Origin: Thermoleophilia bacterium
Lineage (GTDB): Bacteria; Actinomycetota; Thermoleophilia; Gaiellales; Gaiellaceae
Length of the DNA: 6,041 nucleotides
Direction of reading: 5' to 3'
Assembly (NCBI GenBank): GCA_025935275.1
Contig: JAICVP010000129.1
Location: forward strand, 1 to 6,041
Shown here: positions 1 through 4,841 of the stretch, piece by piece
Layout of the letters: each line of letters opens with the position of its first letter
How positions within the stretch are numbered: position 1 is the first letter of the stretch
Made by a program: the position numbers and the translations under genes
Notes under the pieces: model-generated
Told to the model about the DNA's origin: nothing
What the model saw: the letters and a program-made list of their open reading frames with translations, nothing else
The model's database searches: none

Positions 1-46
1 AACCCCGCAGCTACTGCGACGCCCGCCGCGCGGCCGTCGGCATCCT

Positions 47-979
47 ATGCGCGTGCGCGTTTTCCTCGTCCTTGCCCTGACGGCGCTTCTGGCCGCATCC
101 GTTTCGGCCTGTGACAGCGAAGGCGGCAGCGCAAGCCCAACCGAGAGCGGCGCGACGACGAGCACGGGAACGAGCAGCGGCGCGACCTCGACCGCGCCCG
201 GAACGCTCTCCGAGCGCGACTTCAAAAACAAGGTCGCCGGCGCCATCGTCACGGGAACCGAGCTCCAGGGCGAGCCAGGCTTCGGGCTGAACGTCAACGT
301 CAGCGAGCCGAACGGGCTCGACACCGTCCAGCTCGTTCTCGGCGACGCCTATGAGCAGTACACCTCCGATCCTGACCGCCAGGACGAGATCGTCGACGGG
401 CTCGTCCAGGAAGCCGTCAGGCGCATGGAAGAGGGGAACTCCAAGCGGAGCTTCTCCGAGGTGAGCGGCCGGCTGATGCCGATGCTCAAGCGGCGCGTGG
501 ACGTGAGCCGGATCCAGAACGACCCTGCGGTGATGCGCTTCGACGACCTCGACGTCGTCTACGCGGTGCAGGGCGACCATTACTTCACGGTCGCGACGAA
601 GGACGACCTCGACCGCTGGGGCAAGTCGGTCGACGAGATCGACTCGCTCGCCCGGTCCAACCTCGAGCGGCAGACGAACAAAGACCAGAAGCTTCTTTGC
701 GAGCCCTCCGGAGGCCAGAAGCTCTGTGGCTGGGCCTCGGGCGACGGTTATGACGCGACGCGCATGCTCGTCCCGGGCCTGCGGCGCCAGATCGTGAAGG
801 AGCTCGGCGGCCCTGCGGTCTACGCCGTGCCCCTCGAGAGCGTGTTCGTCGCCCTCACGCGCAAGTATGCGCCTGTGATCAAGGGCAAAGTCCTGCAGGA
901 ATTCACCACGGGGAAGAACCCGCTCAGCCCGGACCTCTTCGAGGAGCGCAACGGGCAGCTCGTCGTTCTCTCGCAGTGA
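47..979 (+). CDS. Predicted lipoprotein with a DUF1444 (YtpQ/UPF0354-like) domain
   Basis: This is a 310-residue predicted exported lipoprotein of unknown function. Residues 1-21 form a lipoprotein signal peptide with basic residues at the start, a hydrophobic core and a VSAC lipobox, giving Cys22 as the likely lipidated residue. Residues 23-53 are a Ser/Thr/Gly/Ala-rich linker, presumably holding the rest off the outer face of the membrane. Residues about 54-310 resemble, from memory, the DUF1444 family of Bacillus YtpQ. Supporting segments are LMPMLKRR (143-150), the FDDLDVVYAV strand (165-174), GDGYDATRML (232-241) and YAVPLESVFVAL (259-270). Cys218 and Cys227 could form a disulfide outside the cell; they flank a short Gly-rich turn. 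DUF1444 has no established biochemical function, and I assign none. The ATG is chosen because it gives a complete signal peptide; no good Shine-Dalgarno lies in the 46 bases before it. The stop codon overlaps the ispD GTG by 4 nt, so the genes are probably cotranscribed. Confidence is high for the lipoprotein, moderate for the domain. Confidence 0.85.
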   Translation: MRVRVFLVLALTALLAASVSACDSEGGSASPTESGATTSTGTSSGATSTAPGTLSERDFKNKVAGAIVTGTELQGEPGFGLNVNVSEPNGLDTVQLVLGDAYEQYTSDPDRQDEIVDGLVQEAVRRMEEGNSKRSFSEVSGRLMPMLKRRVDVSRIQNDPAVMRFDDLDVVYAVQGDHYFTVATKDDLDRWGKSVDEIDSLARSNLERQTNKDQKLLCEPSGGQKLCGWASGDGYDATRMLVPGLRRQIVKELGGPAVYAVPLESVFVALTRKYAPVIKGKVLQEFTTGKNPLSPDLFEERNGQLVVLSQ

Positions 980-1650
980 GCACCTGGGCGGTCCTCGCCG
1001 CGGCCGGCCGTGGAGAGCGGCTCGGCGGTGACCGGCCGAAGGCCTTCATGGGGCTCGGCGAGCGCGTGCTCCTCGCCGAGAGCCTCGAGCGGCTCGAAGC
1101 CTCCGGGTGGATCGACGCGATCGTGGTCGTCGTGCCCGAGGAGTGGGAGGAGCCGGCCATCCTGCTCGCCGAGGAGCTCAATGCGGGCAAGGTGAGCTCG
1201 GCGGTGGCCGGAGGAGCGAGCCGGGCCGATTCTGTGCGCGCGGGGGTTGCGGAGATCCCCGACGACGCGCTGATCGCGCTCGTCCACGATGCCGCGAGGC
1301 CGATCCTCCCCGAGGAGGTGATCGGCCGCGTCCTCGGTGGCCTCGGCGAGGACTGGGACGGCGTCGTAGCGGGCCTACCGCTCGCCGACACCGTGAAGCG
1401 CGTCGACCCGCACGGGCGCGTGGCGGAGACCGTCGACCGCGCGGGTCTCTATGCGATCCAAACGCCGCAGGCGTTTCCGGTCGCCACTCTCCGCGATGCG
1501 CTGCTCCGTGGCGGGGACGCAAGCGACTGCGCGGGTCTCGTCGAGGCTGCAGGCGGAAGGATCCGCGTCATCGAAGGCGATCCGCGGCTCGTGAAGATCA
1601 CGACGACGGCGGACCTCGCCTTCGTGGAGACTCTGCTCGCCAATGAGTGA
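976..1650 (+). CDS. ispD: 2-C-methyl-D-erythritol 4-phosphate cytidylyltransferase (IspD)
   Basis: IspD transfers CMP from CTP to 2-C-methyl-D-erythritol 4-phosphate, giving CDP-ME and pyrophosphate, in the cytosolic MEP pathway to isoprenoids. The 224-residue protein has the usual length and all family signatures in order. These are the nucleotide-binding loop LAAAGRGERLGGDRPKAF (7-24) with the conserved Lys22, GGASRADSV (79-87), VHDAARP (103-109), PLADTVKR (135-142) with Asp138 and Lys141, IQTPQAF (161-167), and the closing VKITTTADL (206-214). A small oddity is the acidic segment DASDCAGLVE (181-190), where most homologues run DDASLVE without the extra residues. The start is a GTG overlapping the upstream stop as GTGA. 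No clear Shine-Dalgarno is visible, so translational coupling is likely. It overlaps ispF by 8 nt, matching the common ispD-ispF pairing. The two are separate proteins here, not the fused IspDF seen in some proteobacteria. Confidence 0.97.
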   Translation: MSTWAVLAAAGRGERLGGDRPKAFMGLGERVLLAESLERLEASGWIDAIVVVVPEEWEEPAILLAEELNAGKVSSAVAGGASRADSVRAGVAEIPDDALIALVHDAARPILPEEVIGRVLGGLGEDWDGVVAGLPLADTVKRVDPHGRVAETVDRAGLYAIQTPQAFPVATLRDALLRGGDASDCAGLVEAAGGRIRVIEGDPRLVKITTTADLAFVETLLANE

Positions 1651-2137
1651 GCTCCGCGTCGGGATCGGAGTCGATGCACATGCCTTCTCCGAGGAGGCGA
1701 AGCTCGTCCTGGGCGGAGTCGAGCTCCCCGGCCGCGGGCTCGCAGGCCACTCCGACGGAGACGTCGTCTCGCACGCGCTGATCGACGCCATCCTGGGCGC
1801 AGCCGGGCTCGAGGACATTGGCGCCCTCTTCCCGTCGGGAGAGGCGCAGTGGGAAGGTTCGTCATCACTCGACCTCCTCAGAAGGGCCTACGAGGACGCC
1901 CAGGGAGCGGGGTGGGAGCTCGTCAACGCCGACTGCGTGCTCATCGGAGAGGAGCCGCGGATCGCGCCGGTTCGCGAGGAGTTGCGGGAGCGGCTCAGCG
2001 GGGTGCTGGGAGTCGGCGTGGACAGGATCACCGTGCGCGCCACGACGACGGACCGGCTCGGGTTCACCGGCCGCGGCGAAGGGCTGGCCGCACAGGCGGT
2101 TGCGCTCCTGCGCAAGCGCGATACCATCGCCCCGTGA
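1643..2137 (+). CDS. ispF: 2-C-methyl-D-erythritol 2,4-cyclodiphosphate synthase (IspF)
   Basis: IspF cyclises CDP-ME 2-phosphate to 2-C-methyl-D-erythritol 2,4-cyclodiphosphate, releasing CMP. The family forms homotrimers with a divalent metal at each subunit interface. The 164-residue protein is full length. It starts with the metal-binding GIGVDAHAF (7-15), where Asp11 and His13 are ligands. GHSDGDVVSHALIDAILGAA (35-54) supplies the third ligand, His44, and is followed by LEDIGALFP (56-64). The nucleotide-binding TTTDRLGFTGRGEG (134-147) is near the end. Two segments differ from the textbook E. coli sequence: the loop after LFP reads SGEAQWEGSSS instead of the usual DTD...ADS pattern, and the CMP-contacting APK motif reads EEPRIAP (103-109). 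I believe the latter is a recognised variant in some lineages. The ATG overlaps the end of ispD by 8 nt; a GGAG lies about 13 nt upstream, rather far. Its own stop overlaps the next gene's GTG by 4 nt. Confidence 0.97.
   Translation: MSELRVGIGVDAHAFSEEAKLVLGGVELPGRGLAGHSDGDVVSHALIDAILGAAGLEDIGALFPSGEAQWEGSSSLDLLRRAYEDAQGAGWELVNADCVLIGEEPRIAPVREELRERLSGVLGVGVDRITVRATTTDRLGFTGRGEGLAAQAVALLRKRDTIAP
2122..2127 (+). promoter_or_regulatory. Possible internal -10 element for the rhodanese gene
   Basis: TACCAT fits the actinobacterial -10 pattern TANNNT and lies exactly 6 nt before the GTG at 2134. That spacing would put the transcription start on the start codon and give a leaderless mRNA. It sits inside the last codons of ispF. 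The downstream gene has no visible Shine-Dalgarno, which makes an extra promoter attractive, but coupling to ispF through the 4-nt overlap explains expression equally well. No convincing -35 element was found. Confidence 0.25.
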
Positions 2138-2562
2138 GCCCCCGCAAGCCGATCGACATGCTGCTCGCCGACGCCGCCGTTCGGCTCGGCCGGCTGAGCC
2201 CGGTGGAGGCCTGGGCGGAGATGCGGGCTGGGGCGATCCTGGTCGACACGCGCTCGCCGGACCAGCGCCAGGCGCAGGGCTACCTCCCCGGCTCGGTGCA
2301 CCACCCGCTCTCCACGCTTCTCTGGCGCCTCGACCCGGACTGCCCGACGTCGAACGAGAAGATCCCGCTCGATGCCCGCGTGATCCTCATCTGCCGCGAG
2401 GGCTACTCGTCCGTGCTGGCCGCAGCGCAGCTGCAGGAGATCGGCTTCGAGGACGCGACGGACGTCATCGGCGGCGTCGAGGACTGGAAGAAGGCCGGCC
2501 TGCCGGTCCTACGGCAGGCGAACGAGCCCGTCGTCGAGCAGGACGAGGCCGTCGCGCGCTAG
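2134..2562 (+). CDS. Single-domain rhodanese-like sulfurtransferase
   Basis: This 142-residue protein is one rhodanese domain and little else, probably cytosolic because no signal peptide is seen. Rhodaneses carry sulfur as a persulfide on an active-site cysteine. Here that is Cys87 in the loop ICREGYSS (86-93). Other signatures are ILVDTRSPDQR (35-45) with the conserved Asp38 and Arg40, the GYLPGSVHHPLSTLLWRL segment (49-66), and the closing VIGGVEDWKKAGLPV (111-125). The loop size fits sulfur-transfer rather than the longer phosphatase-type loop; the true donor and acceptor cannot be told from sequence. The start is taken as the GTG that overlaps the ispF stop (GTGA), which gives a natural N-terminus. 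The longer open frame reaching back to 1849 is antisense-free but out of frame with ispF and not credible. An internal ATG at 2158 (residue 9) is an alternative. The last 17 codons overlap the end of mutY on the other strand. Confidence 0.9.
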   Translation: MSPRKPIDMLLADAAVRLGRLSPVEAWAEMRAGAILVDTRSPDQRQAQGYLPGSVHHPLSTLLWRLDPDCPTSNEKIPLDARVILICREGYSSVLAAAQLQEIGFEDATDVIGGVEDWKKAGLPVLRQANEPVVEQDEAVAR

Positions 2563-3231
2563 CGCGGCGACCGCCTTTCCGTCCAGCTCCTCTGCGGGTC
2601 GCGCCCGTTCCGCCACGAGCCGAAGCGTCTGCGCGCGGAGCTGCCTGAACGAGCCTTCGAAGTGGCTTTGCTTGCGTAGCGGCTCGTAGCGGCGTCCGCG
2701 CGACGGGCACTCCGCCGCGAGCGGGCAGGAGCCGCACCGGGGAACGCGCGCGCGGCAGACCGTCGCGCCGAGGTCCATGAGCGCGTGGGCGGACTCGGGC
2801 CCGAACCGGCCGCCGGTGCGCTCGAGCACCCGGGCGACGTTGACGTCCACGGGCAGCACGTTCGCGTCGAGGGCGAACCGTGCCACGGCGTCCGCCGTGT
2901 AGGAGCCGACTCCCGGAAGCTCGGTGAGGTCGTCCGGCCAACCGGTCTCGGCGATGCGCCCTGCCGCCCGGTGGAGATTGACGGCCCGGCGGTTGTAGCC
3001 GAGGCCCTGCCATTCGCGGATGACCTCTGCGCACGGCGCGGCGGCGAGCTCGGCGGCTGTCGGCCAGCGCTCGAGCCAACGGAGGTAGCGCGGGATCACG
3101 CGCTCCACCTGCGTCTGCTGGAGCATGACCTCGCTGACGAGGATCGCGTAGGGATCGCGGGTCCGCCGCCAGGGCAGGTCTCGTCCCTCCGCCGCGTACC
3201 AGTCGAGGAGCAGCCCCTCGAGCTCAGCCAT
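2509..3231 (-). CDS. mutY: A/G-specific adenine DNA glycosylase (MutY), short form
   Basis: MutY removes adenine mispaired with 8-oxoguanine or guanine, starting base-excision repair. The 240-residue protein contains the complete HhH-GPD catalytic core. SEVMLQQTQV (33-42) holds the catalytic Glu34. The helix-hairpin-helix is LPGVGSYTADAV (105-116), followed by the catalytic Asp129 in PVDVNVARVL. A 4Fe-4S site has Cys159, Cys166, Cys169 and Cys175 in the expected C-x6-C-x2-C-x5-C spacing. After the cluster only about 65 residues remain (FEGSFRQLRAQTLRLV, then a small domain ending DDGLVRLP). The NUDIX-like 8-oxoG-recognition domain of the roughly 350-residue E. coli enzyme is therefore absent. 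Short actinobacterial MutY proteins look similar. The ATG is chosen because MAELEG starts the family's N-terminal helix. AGAGG lies 9 nt upstream, and the start overlaps the antiporter stop by 8 nt (ATGGCTGA). A longer in-frame reading to 3495 is antiporter shadow. The gene is cotranscribed after the antiporter. Confidence 0.95.
   Translation of the reverse strand: MAELEGLLLDWYAAEGRDLPWRRTRDPYAILVSEVMLQQTQVERVIPRYLRWLERWPTAAELAAAPCAEVIREWQGLGYNRRAVNLHRAAGRIAETGWPDDLTELPGVGSYTADAVARFALDANVLPVDVNVARVLERTGGRFGPESAHALMDLGATVCRARVPRCGSCPLAAECPSRGRRYEPLRKQSHFEGSFRQLRAQTLRLVAERARPAEELDGKAVAALARDGLVLLDDGLVRLP
2551..2571. terminator. Near-palindromic hairpin at the rhodanese stop codon, possible two-way terminator
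   Basis: Bases 2551-2558 can pair with 2563-2571 to form an 8-bp, nearly all G/C stem with one bulged G (2566) and a CTAG loop that contains the start of the TAG stop. After the stem the plus strand reads CGCCTTTCC, so there is only a three-T run and no classic U-tract. On the minus strand the same hairpin lies within the last part of mutY, before its stop. It could slow or end plus-strand transcription, but chance pairing is easy in DNA this GC-rich. Confidence 0.35.
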
Positions 3232-4810
3232 CCAGCCGCGCCTCTTCGAGGTCGAGGTCGCGGATGACCCGGCGCATGACGAGGTCGTCGATGCGCCGCT
3301 CGCGGCGGAGGTCGAAGACGGCCTCCCGTTCGGCGATGAGCAGCTCGCGGAGCAGTCGCTGATAGTCGAGCGAACGGCTCTCGATCTCCCCGTCCGACTC
3401 GGGGTCGAAGCGGCTCCGGAAGCGCTGGCGGCGGAAGTTGAACATGCCGCGGATGCGCTCGAGGGTGTCGTCGCGCACCCAGTCCTCGTCCGCAAGCTCC
3501 TCGAGCCGCGCGAGCGCGGCCTCGGTGGCGTAGATGCGCGCCTTGTTCTCCTCCTTTTCGACCCGCCCCTCGTCCTCGAGCCCCACTAGCTTGAGCAGTG
3601 TGGGGAAGGACAGGCCCTGGATGACGAGCGACGCGAGGATCACGCCGAAGGTGAGGAAGATGATGAGGTCGCGGTTCGGGAACGCATCGCCCGCATCCGT
3701 GGTCAGCGGCAGGGCGAGTGCCGCGGCGAGCGAGACGGCACCACGCATCCCGGCCCAGCCGAGGATGATCGAGGCTCGGCCGGGGTTCTGGATTGGCCGC
3801 TTCATCCGGCGAACCCGCGCCGTGAGGTAGGTGCCGGGGATCACCCAGAGAAAGCGCGCGGCGACGACTGCCAGCGAGACGACGGCCGCGTAGCCCACGA
3901 GCCGGGCCGGTGAGTAGCCGCCCAGGGCATCGAGAATGGCCGGCAGCTGTAGGCCGATGAGGACGAACAGGAGCGCGTTCAGGACGAAGAACGTGATCTC
4001 CCACACAGCCAGCCCCTGAAGGCGTGTCTGCCACGTGGTCAGCTCCGGCGTGTACCAGCCCATGTAAACCCCGATCGTCACCGCCGCGAGGACGCCCGAG
4101 ACGTCGAGCGCGATCGCCGGCAGGTAGGCGAAATAGCCGCTCGCCAGCGAGAGCGTGATGGCGAGCGCGGGATCGGTGACTCGGCGGCGCAGCTGGCGCA
4201 CGAGGAAGCCGACTCCGAGACCGACGCCGATCCCGCCGACGACGTTGAAAGCGAAGCTGCCGGCGGCCTCCCCGAACGAGAACGTCCCGCTGACCACGGC
4301 GATAACGGCGAACTTGTAGGCGACGAGCGCCGTGCCGTCGTTCACGAGGCTCTCCCCCTCGATCAGCGCGACGAGCCGGCGCGGCAGGCCGAGCCGCTCG
4401 GCAATCGCGGTGGCGGCCGTCGGGTCGGTCGGCGAGACAACGGCGCCGAGGACGAACGCGCTTCCCCAGCCGAGCCCCGGAATCAGCTCGTGGGCGACCA
4501 CCGCGACGATGACCATGGTGCAGAGCACCAGCCCAATCGCGAGCAGCGTGATCGCGAACGCGTTCTCCCTCAAGTCGCGAAGCGATGTGAAGAACGCGGC
4601 GCCGTAGAGGAGCGGAGGAAGGACGGCCACGAGCACGAGGTCCGGCGGGAGCTGGAACTCCGGAATCCCCGGGATGAACCCGAGCCCGAGGCCGCCGACG
4701 ACCAGGAGGATGGGGTACGGGATGCTCGTCCGCTCGGCCGCCACCAGGAGCAGCGCGACGGCAGCGAGGATTGCGAGGAGGGCGAGGCTGTCTTCGGGGG
4801 AGAACGTCAT
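3224..4810 (-). CDS. CPA1-family Na+/H+ antiporter (NhaP/NhaO-like)
   Basis: This 528-residue membrane protein is expected to exchange Na+ (or K+) for protons across the cytoplasmic membrane, helping pH and salt balance. Residues about 1-410 contain roughly a dozen hydrophobic segments, the first at about 8-25. CPA1 signatures are present. VVSPTDPTAA (124-133) marks the unwound crossing helix. EGESLVNDGTALV (151-163) contains Glu153 and the Asn157-Asp158 pair typical of electroneutral CPA1 exchangers. GWAGMRGAVSLAAALALP (351-368) holds the conserved Arg356. Residues about 413-528 are a charged, helical, presumably cytosolic tail of the kind that tunes transport in this family. Ion preference cannot be read from the sequence, so no symbol is given. 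The ATG at 4810 begins immediately before the first membrane helix; no strong Shine-Dalgarno is visible. The gene is divergent from the GluRS-like gene across 31 bp and overlaps mutY by 8 nt. Being first, it probably sets mutY expression. Confidence 0.95.
   Translation of the reverse strand: MTFSPEDSLALLAILAAVALLLVAAERTSIPYPILLVVGGLGLGFIPGIPEFQLPPDLVLVAVLPPLLYGAAFFTSLRDLRENAFAITLLAIGLVLCTMVIVAVVAHELIPGLGWGSAFVLGAVVSPTDPTAATAIAERLGLPRRLVALIEGESLVNDGTALVAYKFAVIAVVSGTFSFGEAAGSFAFNVVGGIGVGLGVGFLVRQLRRRVTDPALAITLSLASGYFAYLPAIALDVSGVLAAVTIGVYMGWYTPELTTWQTRLQGLAVWEITFFVLNALLFVLIGLQLPAILDALGGYSPARLVGYAAVVSLAVVAARFLWVIPGTYLTARVRRMKRPIQNPGRASIILGWAGMRGAVSLAAALALPLTTDAGDAFPNRDLIIFLTFGVILASLVIQGLSFPTLLKLVGLEDEGRVEKEENKARIYATEAALARLEELADEDWVRDDTLERIRGMFNFRRQRFRSRFDPESDGEIESRSLDYQRLLRELLIAEREAVFDLRRERRIDDLVMRRVIRDLDLEEARLDG
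3241..3245 (-). promoter_or_regulatory. Shine-Dalgarno for mutY
   Basis: Read on the minus strand this is AGAGG, 9 nt before the mutY ATG and inside the last codons of the antiporter gene. It supports the start at 3231 over any upstream in-frame start. Confidence 0.45.
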
Positions 4811-4825
4811 TCCGCTGCCACTCGA

Positions 4826-4831
4826 ACGTTA
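4826..4831 (-). promoter_or_regulatory. Possible -10 element for the antiporter-mutY unit
   Basis: On the minus strand this reads TAACGT, matching TANNNT, with 15 nt between it and the antiporter ATG. It would give a 5' leader of only about 9 nt. It overlaps the candidate gltX -10 on the other strand by two bases, so the two promoters could not be occupied independently. No clear -35 is seen; the call rests on position and the scarcity of A/T here. Confidence 0.25.
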
Positions 4832-4835
4832 GATT
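4830..4835 (+). promoter_or_regulatory. Likely -10 element of a leaderless promoter for the GluRS-like gene
   Basis: TAGATT matches TANNNT and is followed by exactly 6 nt before the ATG at 4842, the spacing expected if transcription begins on the A of the start codon. The bases between (GAACCG) contain no Shine-Dalgarno, which fits leaderless translation as is common in Actinomycetota. A matching -35 would fall over the antiporter start codon and is not recognisable. Confidence 0.5.
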
Positions 4836-4841
4836 GAACCG

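Noticed and set aside
1..46. Promoter or Shine-Dalgarno ahead of the lipoprotein gene
   Set aside because: No TANNNT at a useful distance and no AGGAG-like stretch; the signals may lie before the window.
146..186. Direct repeat AGCGGCGCGAC at 146-156 and 176-186
   Set aside because: Falls in the low-complexity Ser/Thr/Gly linker of the lipoprotein and is explained by repeated codons.
11..580. 189-codon minus-strand frame opposite the lipoprotein gene
   Set aside because: Antisense shadow with no family resemblance; the plus strand has a signal peptide, lipobox and domain match.
1849..2133. Upstream extension of the rhodanese frame into ispF
   Set aside because: Residues before the GTG at 2134 are Arg-rich and overlap ispF in another frame; the short form has the normal rhodanese N-terminus.
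1818..2648. 276-codon plus-strand frame across ispF, the rhodanese and the mutY end
   Set aside because: Ser/Arg/Pro-rich composition typical of an out-of-frame GC-rich reading, and it crosses three supported genes.
3232..3495. 88-residue N-terminal extension of MutY
   Set aside because: Ser/Thr/Ala/Arg-rich shadow of the antiporter's cytosolic tail; the ATG at 3231 has an AGAGG upstream and starts the conserved first helix.
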